From: Plasmodium relictum
Taxonomy: Eukaryota; Apicomplexa; Aconoidasida; Haemosporida; Plasmodiidae
Direction of reading: 5' to 3'
DNA: 64,000 nt
Assembly (NCBI RefSeq): GCF_900005765.1
Contig: NC_041687.1
Coordinates: forward strand, 248,001 to 312,000
Both the position numbers and the translations under genes were made by a program. The notes under the pieces are model-generated. The model was not told the DNA's origin and ran no database searches. It was given only the letters and a program-made list of their open reading frames with translations. Positions 1 to 9,997 of this stretch are shown in pieces; the stretch's first letter is position 1, and each line of letters begins with the position of its first letter.

Positions 1-142
1 ATTTTTTTTTAATATTCTCAGGAATAATAAATCTATGTATTCTTTTTTTTTTTTTTCTTTTGAAGAATAACTAATTTTTGAAAGTACTAATTTATTTTAT
101 TTAGAAAACTTTATTTTATTCACTTAATTTTTATTTTATATA

Positions 143-1671
143 CTAGTTTTTCTTTTTTCTTTTTTTTTTCTTTTGATATTCACTAAATAAATTTCTTTGC
201 TTTATTGCTCTTATGTATGATTGAATAATAATTGCCGCTTCATTATTTATATTCTCTTCTTTTTGAATTATTCTATCTCTTTTTTCAGTTAATTCTTTTA
301 AAATCTGATTTTCTTCATCTTCTGCTTTTTTTCGCATTAAAATAGTATCCAAATCATTTTCGATTATTCTATTTTCTTTTAATTCATTATTCAATTTTTC
401 TATTTCTATAATGCAAGTATAAATTTTTAAATAAAAAAAATAAATAAATAATAATAAAAATTGTGCAAATATTTATATATATGTGTCTATTTATTACCAT
501 TATCCATTATATTTATTTCTTTGTCTATTGAATCAATATAATTTTTGATATCTAGTTCTAATAATTTATTTTTTTTAACCAAGCTTATTTCTTGATCTTG
601 ATATGTTTTAATTTGGTTTTCATATACATTTTTTGTTTTTTCAAATAAAATATTAATATTTTCTAAATTTTCGGAAGCATCATTTATAGGAATCATATTT
701 AATAACTTTTTTATATTTTCTTCAGAGCTTTTTCTTAGATCATCCAGTTCTTTTTCCTTGTTTCTCAGAATATCTTCTAATTCTTCTATTTCGTACTGAC
801 TTTCTTTTCTAATGCTCTCTAGTTCGTCATTTAATTTTTTTTCTTGATCTTGTATTTTTTTTTCTTCCTCTTTTAATTTTTCTAGATTATCAATCCTCTT
901 TAGTTTTTCTTCTGCTGTTGTTTGAAACTTAATAAAAAAAATATTCTATAATAAAAAAAAGAAAAAAAAAAGAAGGAATATTTAAAATTAGACTATTTTG
1001 TTATAAGACTAATTTTTTTTTTTTAATAACTTTTAAATCATTAATAATATGTAAAAATTTTAAAAAATCATGATTATCTTTGTCATTTGAAGAATTTAAA
1101 ATTTGAAATAGATTATCATTTTCTTTTAATATTTTGCATAAAGCAAAACAATACTTTTTTATTTTCACTACTAATTCCTGATCTCTAAAAAAGGAAAGAT
1201 TTTCATTACCACTATCATTTGTTTTTTCTATTTCTTCGATCTTTTCTATTTGAGTGTGTTCATATAATTTATTTAATTTTATTATATCTTTAAAATAAAT
1301 AAGAAATTCTTGAGGCATCGTTTTTAACTCTTTTTCGTTTAATTTTTCTAACACCTATTATATTAGAAATTTTTATGAAATATGTACTTATCACTTTATT
1401 CATATATATTTTAATAATATATATTTTTTATTCTTTTTTCTAAAAACTATATGCCTCATCTATGCCATATTTCATTCATTAAATTATAATTTAAGAAATA
1501 TAAACAATTCTTTTAGTGTCATTTACACTTTTGTATATATATATATATTGTTTTTTTTTTTTTTTGAACCTCCTCATTTATTAATGACAAATTAATAATT
1601 TTCTTCTCAAATATTTCTATAACATTATATAACCTTTTAGCATCAATATCAATAAATTTTGTTTCTGTCAT
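143..1671 (-). CDS. DRC10/IQCD-like nexin-dynein regulatory complex protein, 4 exons
   Basis: Exons on the minus strand: 1671-1570, 1354-1010, about 927-498 (an alternative acceptor gives 945) and 405-143; phases join to about 379 residues. The N-terminus (MTETKFIDIDAKRLYNVIEI) matches the start of human IQCD/DRC10 (TTIEAKRIMSILDEAIYKVE in memory). Exon 2 holds the second conserved segment (VKIKKYCFALCKILKENDNL). Exon 3 is a long Glu/Lys coiled coil. The C-terminus has one IQ motif (AAIIIQSYIRAIKQRNLF) followed by a Lys-rich tail, the same order as IQCD. DRC10 is a subunit of the axonemal nexin-dynein regulatory complex, so a role in the male-gamete flagellum is inferred. Another IQ coiled-coil family such as DRC9 is possible, but the N-terminal match favours DRC10. 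Confidence 0.8.
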
Positions 1672-2452
1672 TTTTCTTTTCTTTTACAATGTTTTTAAAG
1701 AAAATTAGTTAAAAAAAAAGTTACTGATTCAATAAGATGGATAACAACAACAAAAAAAAAAAAAAAGAGTAAAAATTGCTAATTAAAATATAATAAAAAT
1801 ATGCTAAATTATAATTAAAGTTTAAAAAAAAAAAAAGACCTCTTATAATATTGTATGCGTAATATTAATAAAGATATATTTATAATGTATATTAAAAAAA
1901 AAGTAAATACTTTTATAAGCATTTATATAAATTTATTTTTCTTTTTAAATAAAAAAAGTATATTAACTCCAAAAAAAAAAATTATTCTTTTAAATATTTT
2001 ATTATTAATTAAAAAAAAGTTTTCAAAATTTGCATAAGCTATTTCTTTTGCCTTCATTTCTATCTAAAGAAGAAAAAAAAAATTTGTCTTTTATAATCAA
2101 TATTACACATTTTTCTTCATTAATAAAACATTTATATATATATACGAAAAATTATTGTCATTATAACATATAGAAATGCAATATATTTTTTTTTTTAAAT
2201 ATATATATATATTATATATGTTGTGAATTTATATATTATTATAAATATAAGCATATTAAGAAAAAAAAAATTGTAGATTCATAAATATGTCTTTTGTTTA
2301 TTCTATTAAATTTTTTCATAATTTTATTCAATTTAAAAAAAAAAAAAAATTTTTAAAAGGCATTAATTTATTAAATATATTTCAATTAAAAACATATAAA
2401 ATATATAAAAATACATATAAAGAAATAGTATTTATATATATATAATAAAAAA
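1672..2452. other. intergenic, no gene seen
   Basis: AT-rich spacer between the DRC10-like start and the bystin/snoRNA locus. It holds homopolymer runs and one 60-codon Lys/Ile/Phe-rich open frame (1855-2037, +) that looks like chance. It must contain the DRC10 promoter; no motif stands out. Confidence 0.6.
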
Positions 2453-2530
2453 AATATTAAATCAGTTTAACAAATTGTCATCAATCTTAGTTCAGAAGCA
2501 GAACTGATTATAATTCATCATTTTAATATT
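2453..2530 (-). ncRNA. box C/D snoRNA downstream of bystin
   Basis: On the minus strand the element has a C box ATGATGA (2521-2515), D' box CTGA (2495-2492), C' box TGATGA (2483-2478) and D box CTGA (2465-2462). They are enclosed by a perfect 9-bp terminal stem (AATATTAAA at 2530-2522 with TTTAATATT at 2461-2453). This is the full canonical box C/D architecture, about 78 nt. The guide next to D' (AGTTCTGCTT) can pair over 10 bp, one of them G-U, with the conserved LSU rRNA stretch AAGCAGAAUU as I remember it; the five-nucleotide rule would place 2'-O-methylation on the A of AAGCA. It has the same orientation as bystin and lies past the last coding exon I can model, so it may sit in a 3' UTR intron or be separately transcribed. 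Confidence 0.78.
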
Positions 2531-2609
2531 TTTTTTTTATATACTATTCTTTATATATATTTTAATATTTTCTTTTTTCTTATTAACTTTATTATATCTT
2601 TTTATATAT

Positions 2610-2677
2610 TACCTTTAAAAGAATAACTGCATCATTTTTGGAATATACAGATTTCAAATTAGGGTTTATCAAAGGTA
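2610..2677. other. GC-richer structured island, possible small RNA
   Basis: A 68-base block of clearly higher GC than its surroundings, bounded by TACCTTT and AAAGGTA, which pair. Read on the minus strand the stem extends to 9 bp with one G-U. Read on the plus strand the stem is followed directly by ACA, as in the 3' hairpin of an H/ACA RNA, but no convincing 5' hairpin precedes it. There are no clear C or D boxes. A minus-strand exon reading PLINPNLKSVYSKNDAVILL is also formally open. Nature undecided. Confidence 0.35.
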
Positions 2678-2857
2678 CATTATATTGTGTATATATATAT
2701 TTCTTGTTATTAAATTATAAAAATAATACAATTTAAAATATTTAAGTTTCTAACTATATTCTGAGTCAATATATATAAACATAAACAAAACATAAAAAAA
2801 CAGAAATGTATATAACGTAATGATTAAAAAAAACTTAATGTAAACTTATTTCATATA

Positions 2858-4825
2858 TTATATAATATTTTCTTCATTGTTTGATGCTATGTCTTTAATT
2901 TCTATACAAAAAAAAAAAAAAAAAAATATGTACATATATATAAATAAATTCATAGAATTTGATATTGATTAAAATTAAAATAAAAAAAATATATTATCAT
3001 AAACATAAATTTTATTTAATTCTTAAAAATAACTTTAATTTTTAAAAAACACAATATTATTTTACATAATTAATAATTTCATAGATTCATATATATTTTA
3101 TATGTATATTACTTTTAATTAATGAAGAAGACGAATACATATGTTTTAATATTTCGCTTGATAATTGAGGATGATTCTTTTTTTGGATTAAAATTTTTAA
3201 TTTATCAATCTGGTTTTCATCCAGTAATTCTATTAAAAAAAAAAATATATAAATATTTTTATGTTTCTAATTAAAATAAATGATTTGAAAAAAAAAAAAA
3301 GATATAAAAATTGAATAAAATAAATAAATAAATATAAATATATTTAATTTTCTTTTAAAAAAAAGAAAAAATTATTGAGAAAAAAAACTTTTTTATATCA
3401 GATAGGGATAACTGTTTAACACTTTATCTTCAAAATAATTTTTTCAGATGCCAAGCGTTTGCTTTCATCATTTAAAAAAAAATTATTTTTTCTCAAAATT
3501 TTTTTTATGTACATATATATATATATATTTACCTTTATAATTATTAACAAGCATTAATAACGCTTTATGCCAAATTACTGTTAATTGATTAGGATAATTT
3601 TGAAAATTAATAAAGTATTCAACACAGTTTCCAATAAACTAAAGAAAAATAATATGTATTATCACTGCTATAATAATATTATATAAATACTTTGTAAAAT
3701 TTATTTAAGATATTTAAAAAAAAAAATTTATGTTCTATTTTTCCATTTATTACTTGTTTAGGAAAAGAATATTTTTTATTAAAAAAAATGCTTAAAAAAT
3801 ACCCAATAGTAGAATTCCATTGAAATTTAAAAATTTGATTTAGTCCATTTATAACAGAGTTTATTGATATACTCATCTTTTGAATTATACTTCCAATAAT
3901 TATCATTTGCTTTTTTGTACATTCCTATATTTAAAAAAAATAAAAAATTTATAAAAATATTACATGAGAATAAAAATTTAAATATGAATAATAAATACAG
4001 TTAAATATTATAAAAAAAAATATATTAATTTTGTTTATCTATTTATCAGCTTGGGGCAGTACTATTGTCTTCATTTTTTTATAATTCCGACAAAACTAAT
4101 CATCATATCAAATAGTTCTTTTATTATAATTATTTTTTTTTTTTATATAGATATTTTATTTAAATGCATAAAATTAAGATAATATACATATTTTATTAAA
4201 TTACTTTTTGTAATAATGGAAACAAAATTCCCTTAAACCATGCGTTGGATTTATATAAAGCTTTTATTAAAGTTTTATAAAGAAAGGAATCTAATTTTTT
4301 GTTTTGATCAATGTTTTCTAAAATTATAGGTAGTAAAATGAATTCATAAAATTTACAAACATCCACTTCTTTTAATCCAGATGAAAATAACTTTGTTGCT
4401 TCAAAAGTTGCTTGGGTTGTCCAATTTTTTGGTTTTGTTAATAATAACAGTTCAAACCATCTTGGAGATTTTGTCAAAATTTTGAAAGCCCTATGCAACT
4501 TCCCTTTTTTAAAATGTGCTAAATCTTCACCTATTGTTTTATAACATTTTTCAACTAAAGGATCTATCTTATCTCCCTAAAAAAAAAAAAAAAAAAAAAA
4601 GTAATTTTTGTATTATTATAAATGGTATATAATATATATAATCTGATCCTAAATATAAAAATATTATATTTTTTTTTCTTTTTAATAATATTTTTAATGT
4701 TGTGTACAAAATTGTACTGCATAAACTGTTCAAAAATTAAAACATATTATGCCCTGATGTTTGTATTAATTTTATTTTAAGCAATTTTTTTTACTTTTTT
4801 TTTTTTTGTATTTTATAAAAAAAAC

Positions 4826-4856
<31 letters not shown>

Positions 4857-5411
4857 TATTAAAATTGCTCATAATAAAAATAAGAATTTATTATTTATAT
4901 TTCCCTTTTTCTTTTTTTTTTTTTTATTTTATTTTTATTTTAAATATATTATTACTTGTTCCTTTTGTATCATATCTTCTTTTTCTTTTTTCTCAATTTC
5001 ACGAGAAATTTCCTCATTTGCTTTTATATCAAATTCTTGAAAAATATCATTGGATTCATCTAATTCATTAAAATAAGAATCCTTATGAGAATCTAATTTA
5101 TTACTTTCATTAAAACTTACATCTGAATTTTCATGAATATCATCATCAAATTCTAAGAATTTATTAGCTTCTTGAATATTTTCTTCATCTAAATCATTTA
5201 TATTATGATGCAAGTATTCTTCATTTTGTTCATTAGCTAAATTTAATATTTTATTTAAATCATTTTTTTTCTTTATTTTTTTTTTTTTTTGTTTTTTTTT
5301 TTCTTGTTTCTTTTTTTTAAGTATTTTATTTTTTACTACTATATCATTTTTTAAATCCTCTTCAAATGCTCTTAGATGTTTATTTTTCTTTCTTATTTTT
5401 ATTTTTGTCAT
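2858..5411 (-). CDS. BYSL: bystin (Enp1), 40S ribosome biogenesis factor, 6 exons
   Basis: Minus-strand exons: 5411-4956, 4576-4205, 3924-3754, 3638-3533, 3229-3113 and probably 2901-2858, giving about 421 residues. Exon 1 is a Lys-rich then acidic N-terminal extension. From exon 2 the protein follows bystin closely: [20 protein letters not shown], then [52 protein letters not shown] and [12 protein letters not shown]. Bystin/Enp1 is a nucleolar protein needed for 18S rRNA processing and 40S export. The exon 3 donor at 3753 was chosen over one at 3690 because it restores gapless alignment (PKQ joined to FIGNCVEYF) and gives a 115-nt intron instead of 52. The last exon is the least certain; without it the frame stops near 3087. 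Introns 2 and 4 contain box C/D snoRNAs. Confidence 0.92.
3388..3481 (-). ncRNA. box C/D snoRNA in bystin intron 4, double LSU guide
   Basis: On the minus strand: C box ATGATGA (3471-3465), D' CTGA (3447-3444), C' TGAAGA (3432-3427), D CTGA (3401-3398), with U-tract and A-tract ends that can pair. Both guide regions are antisense to conserved large-subunit rRNA. Upstream of D the complement reads AGGGATAACTG (3404-3414), the A-loop region sequence ACAGGGAUAACUGG. Upstream of D' it reads GCCAAGCGTT (3450-3459), found about 10 nt further along LSU (GGCCAAGCGUUCAUAGC). By the five-nucleotide rule the targets would be the second G of AGGG and the second C of GCC. It lies in the sense strand of its host intron, so release by splicing is likely. 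The rRNA matches are from memory. Confidence 0.87.
4039..4115 (-). ncRNA. box C/D snoRNA in bystin intron 2
   Basis: Minus strand: C box ATGATGA (4106-4100), C'-like TGAAGA (4073-4068), D box CTGA (4049-4046), and a 6-bp terminal stem CTATTT (4115-4110) with AAATAG (4044-4039). The D' box is weak (CGGA near 4090). The guide upstream of D complements TGGGGCAGTAC (4052-4062), which resembles conserved LSU rRNA CUGGGGCGGUACAUCUG with one position becoming G-U. The predicted methylated base is the second G of GGGG. The host intron belongs to a ribosome-biogenesis gene, a common arrangement for intronic snoRNAs. Confidence 0.75.
4700..4760. other. structured GC island in bystin intron 1
   Basis: The block holds a 14-base perfect palindrome GTACAAAATTGTAC (4704-4717) and pairing arms GCATAA (4719-4724) and TTATGC (4747-4752). 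No C/D or H/ACA box set is complete, so I only call structure. Its position in another intron of the snoRNA host gene makes it worth testing as a further intronic RNA. Confidence 0.25.
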
Positions 5412-7033
5412 TTATATTAAAAATAAATATAAAAATACATATAGTCTCTTAATATTTATAGTTTATATCAAATAACTAATATAATATGCTATAATATATT
5501 ACATTAAAATATATACTTAAAAAATTTATCATTATATTTCATGTAAATAAAAAATATAATAATAATAATATATGTATATATATAAAATTAAACTATATTT
5601 ACTTTGAATTAAATTAATAATAATATATTCAGAAAAAATAAAAATATAATTATAATTAATGTTTATAAAATATACTTTAACTTAAAAGATTGCTGTTTAA
5701 AAATTAAAAAGGATATTTATTAATTATTTAAAAATTAAAAATTAAAAAGTAATATTTTTAAATAAGAATTATATTTAAAAAAACAAAAAATTATTTTTGA
5801 AAAAAAAAAAAAAAAATACATATATATATATGAGAAATTGTTTATATATTTATATGTATATATATTTTTTTTTAATTCTTTTAAATATATATGTAATTTT
5901 GATTACAACAATTAACGAAAAAAAAAAAATATATATTTTAGTAATAAAGAAGTATTTTATGTATTCTTAAAAAAAAATTATCAAATTAATAAAAATATGT
6001 ACAAAAAAAAAAAATAAATAAACAAATAAATAAATATTAAAATAAAATAAATAAATATTTTTATTTTTTATTTTTTTTTAAAAATAAATATATTTTTTTT
6101 TTTTAAATTTATTTATTTTAAAATATTTTTTTTTTTTATTTTTATTTTTACATTTCGAATTGTTCATAATTAAAATATTTTTTTTTTTTTTTTAACTAAC
6201 TAAAAAAAAAATAGATAATTTTTAAATAGAAATAAAAGTGGTTAAATTTGTTTTATATAAAATTTTTTAAATATAGTGAAAAGGAATAATGATAAAAATA
6301 TCTTATTTCATCCACACCATTAGTTAACATCACTGTATGCTTATTCTGAATACTTTTCCACTTGCATAATAATTGAATTTTTTATGTAATGTATAAATTT
6401 TTTTATTTTATTTTATTTTATTTTTTATGGAAATCTAAATATAAAATTTATATTTTTATTTCATTAATAAATAATTATCACTTATTTAAAATATTCTTTG
6501 AACACCCTAATACAATTTTGTTGTTTTTATGGTTGGCATAATCTAAAAAATTTTTATTTAATAGTGTTTGAAAAATATGAAATATATTCGTAATATATAT
6601 TTAATAAAATTGTTCATTCGAAATTCTTATAATTAGTATGCATAAAAATAGAAATTTATCTTAATATATAATCACTAAATACGGATTTTAAAAAAATGAG
6701 AATTTTTAGAAGAGGTAACATTTTTATGATATATATACATATGGAATGTATAAAAAGGGATATTCAATATTTATTTAAATTTTTATTTTTAAGTGTGTTA
6801 AGAAAATATCTTACTTACGTGTATTGTAACTTTTGCAAATATATTACTACACAGGCTTTAACGTGTTCTTTTTCATTAAAATAACCTTTTTTTTGAGCAA
6901 CATTTTTCTATATTTTTTTTAATTTTATTTTCATACGCTCTTTTATAAATAATTTTTGGTTCAAAATATACGAGGATATATGGAAAACTTATTTTATCTG
7001 AACTTTCACTTTCATATACATATATAGATATAT

Positions 7034-7088
<55 letters not shown>

Positions 7089-8281
7089 CCTTAAGTATTC
7101 TTTATATATGAAATTTTATCTAAACTGTTTTTATTATATTTTTTTTTTTATTATTAATATTATTTTCTCAGATATTAAATATCATCAAATTTTATTTCAG
7201 ACATATGCTTGTCAAAAATTTTATAACTCATCATTGAAAATAAAATTAATAAACTATCATTACTGGAATTTTTTTATAAAATTCGCGGTATAGTATTAAA
7301 AAACAGTTTTTTCCTGATAATGTCGTGCATTTTTTTTCTTTAAATAAATATTTCATTAATAAAGTAAATATATATATTATGTACTGATGATATCATTTTA
7401 TAAATTAAAATGATGGAATAAAATTACAAAAAAAAAATTCTTGTAGTATAAAAAAGTATATAAAAAAATATTTTTTATATAAAAAATTAGTATTATCTTC
7501 ATATAGTATTTAAATAAATAAAGCAAAATCCTTTAAAACAAGCATTTTACTTTTATGAAATAAAGAATGTTATAAAAAAATAGCAGTACATATATGAATA
7601 AGCAAAAAGTTATCTATATATTAGAGTTTATTTTAAAATATTGAATTAAAATATATGTATTTAAGTAAACAATTATATAATTTATTAAATAAAAAAAAGT
7701 AGAAAAAAAAAAATATTTAAATAAAATAAATTTTTATATATCATGTATATATATAAATTATGCTATATTGCAAAATATATATTAATAGTGTATCAGAAAA
7801 AAATATATATTTAACATAACCACTGATAACACTAATATTAGATATATATATATATATAATTTTAAAATAATTAATTATTATAATATTCCATTATATCATA
7901 AAATAGAATTTAAATTAAATTTATTTTCAAAAATCAATAATATGAAGAAAAGATTAACCAAAAAATTTATATACCTTTTTTCAAATATCTAAAACATTTT
8001 ATCTTTATATTTTTTTTTTTTAACTTAGCATGTAAAAATATGTATGTAAATCAAAATATATAAAATAAATTTTTTTTTATTTTTTTTATTCGTGTCGTAA
8101 AGTATTGAATATAAAAAAGAAAAATAATTTTGTCAAAAAAAAAAACAAAAAAAAATAAAAAAATAAAATAAATACGGAAGAGAAACAAAATTTGTTTAAA
8201 AATAGTTTTAATTATATAATTTAAAAATTACAATTTAATATTCATACTTAAAATTAGAAAGTACTATTTGATTTTTATAAA
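5412..8281. other. 2.9-kb intergenic region between bystin and eL36
   Basis: Divergent spacer that must contain promoters for bystin (-) and eL36 (+). It is almost pure A/T with long homopolymers. Exceptions are a GC-richer island at about 6285-6365, a GATA microsatellite at 7034-7088, a perfect 9-bp hairpin at 7392-7414 and a longer bulged hairpin at 7786-7834. Short open frames at 6696 and 7108 (+) have no coding look. Confidence 0.6.
7034..7088. repeat. (GATA)n microsatellite
   Basis: About thirteen tandem copies of the tetranucleotide GATA, unusual here because nearly all other simple repeats are A/T only. Confidence 0.95.
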
Positions 8282-8514
8282 ATGGGAAGAAAATCATCAA
8301 CAAAACCTTCAACAGGAATAGCAGGTTATTACATCAACAAATATAAAAAAAAAAAGAAATAAAATAAAGCGGAAAAAAAAAAAAATACATAGAAAAAAGT
8401 AAAAAGAAATTCAATTAGAAGAAAAATGTAACATATATTAATGTTTCGAACTATTTAAAATATAGGAATAATACATTTGATATAATAATAAATATACATA
8501 ATGTTACAGAATAT

Positions 8515-8566
<52 letters not shown>

Positions 8567-8948
8567 TTATAAATTTATAACAATAAGTATTAATAATTTG
8601 AAATATGCATTTTCTATCATTATTAAAAAAAAATCTTTTTTTTTTTTTTTAGTTGGTTTTAATAGTGGACATATTGTAACAAAAAGAAATATAAAAATAA
8701 ATAAAAAGAAAAAACATCCATCTAAAAGAAAAGAATTTATAAAAGATGTTGTAAGAGAAATAACTGGATTTAGCCCATATGAAAAAAGATTAATTGAATT
8801 AATAAAAATTGGTACATCAGCTTCAACTAAAAGAAGCTTAAAGTATGCAAAAAAAAAATTAGGAACACATAAAAGAGGAAAAGCAAAGAGAGAAGAAATC
8901 CAAAAAATTGTTATGATACAAAGAAGAAAAGCTGCTGAGAAGCATTAA
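8282..8948 (+). CDS. RPL36: 60S ribosomal protein eL36, 2 exons
   Basis: Exon 1 is 8282-8324 (MGRKSSTKPSTGIA, phase 1) and exon 2 is 8653-8948, joined through Val to GFNSGHIVTKR; 112 residues, close to the usual 100-115. The signature FIKDVVREITGFSPYEKR matches eL36 (FVRDMIREVCGFAPYERR). KYAKKKLGTHKRGKAKREEI and a basic C-terminus follow. It is a small basic component of the cytosolic large subunit. The 328-nt intron splits the gene just after the start region, as is common in Plasmodium ribosomal protein genes, and contains an (AT)n run at 8517-8558. I see no snoRNA boxes in this intron. Confidence 0.96.
8517..8558. repeat. (AT)n microsatellite in eL36 intron
   Basis: About 21 uninterrupted AT dinucleotides inside the single intron of eL36. 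Confidence 0.9.
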
Positions 8949-9266
8949 AAGTCATTATTTTTGTTTTTATTTTTTTTTTTTTCATAAATTTATTATTTTA
9001 ATGTTTTTTCATCTCATTATCTGTTATTTTATCTCTCATTTTTTCTTTTTTTTTCTTTCTTTTTTTTTTTTTTTTTTTATAATATTCATATTTTTTTATT
9101 ATTCTATTTTTATATGAATTACTTTTTTATATATTTATTCTTATTTTTTTTTTTATATTATTATTTGAAATTTACAATTTTATACACACACAAATTTTAC
9201 TGCAATTCTTTTTTAATTTCATTATGCAAATGAGAATGAAACTTTTAAAGAGAATTTTTTTAATAT

Positions 9267-9297
<31 letters not shown>

Positions 9298-9462
9298 TTT
9301 ATAAAATAATATTAAATAAATTTTGTAAAATTTTTTTTTTTTCATAAAGTATATAAATAGTTAATTTTCTGCTACTATGAAACAAAATTATCCATATTAT
9401 GAAATAAAAAATACGTAAATTAACAAAAAAAATTGACATTCAATTTAAGAAATGTCGTAAAA
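8949..9462. other. intergenic, T-rich
   Basis: 3' flank of eL36 with long poly-T runs, then the upstream region of the next gene. A possible micro-exon starting ATG near 9377 (MKQNYPYYE) was considered, but its phase does not fit the downstream exon. Confidence 0.5.
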
Positions 9463-9997
9463 ATGAAAAATAAACTGTGGGAAAAAGGAGTTGTAATATA
9501 TTTAAAAAAAAAAATAAATATGTAAATTTGTTTTTATTATGTAATTTTTTTTTTTTTTTTTTTGAACTATCATTTAATTTTATATATATTATAGAAAATA
9601 ATAGAACTTCCCCTTTTTTTATAAATTATTTATTTTTATTCTTATATAAAAAAAAATAGAAAAAGAAAAATAATTCTTGCAATAAATGTAGTTCTGTTTC
9701 TATATTACAAAAAATATTTCATCACTATAATATTTCATTTATATTTTTTTTATTTTATTTTTTTTTTTCCTATTTCAGAAATTTTCTTTTGGTGTTTTGG
9801 GAATAATTTATTTTCTTTATTTAAAAAGATTTGTTATCCAAGAATGGGGAATTTATCAAGCGAAAAAAAAAGAAAGAGATATTAACACAAACAAAATTCA
9901 AATTACTGAAAGTGATAAAAATGTGAGAGAAATTTTAGAAGAAGAAAAAAAAAATAAAAAATATAAAAAGGAATTCAACTATCATAAAGACAAATAA
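9463..9997 (+). CDS. small single-TM basic protein, 2 exons, function unknown
   Basis: Exon 1 is 9463-9492 (MKNKLWEKGV), donor GTAATA; exon 2 is 9779-9997 after TTTCAG. Phases agree (0/0) and give 82 residues. Residues 11-25 (KFSFGVLGIIYFLYL) form one short membrane segment, followed by RFVIQEWGIYQAKKKERD and a charged, probably helical Lys/Glu tail. The layout (short N-terminus, one helix, basic charged tail) resembles small mitochondrial inner-membrane assembly factors, but I recognise no specific family. The open frame alone is short enough to arise by chance. Matching splice phases and its codon texture are the reasons for calling it. Confidence 0.55.

Noticed and set aside
1855-2037. 60-codon plus-strand frame
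   Set aside because: Composed almost only of Lys, Ile, Asn and Phe, with no conserved features; chance frame.
3691-3753. 21 extra in-frame codons after bystin exon 3
   Set aside because: Family comparison aligns without gaps only if this is intron sequence; keeping it also forces a 52-nt intron.
6696-7293. Two 61-62 codon plus-strand frames
   Set aside because: No family resemblance, no splice partners; one overlaps no structure of interest. Chance frames in spacer.
9377-9415. Possible first exon MKQNYPYYEIKN for the small membrane protein
   Set aside because: Its donor leaves phase 2 while the downstream exon needs phase 0; the 9463 start fits.
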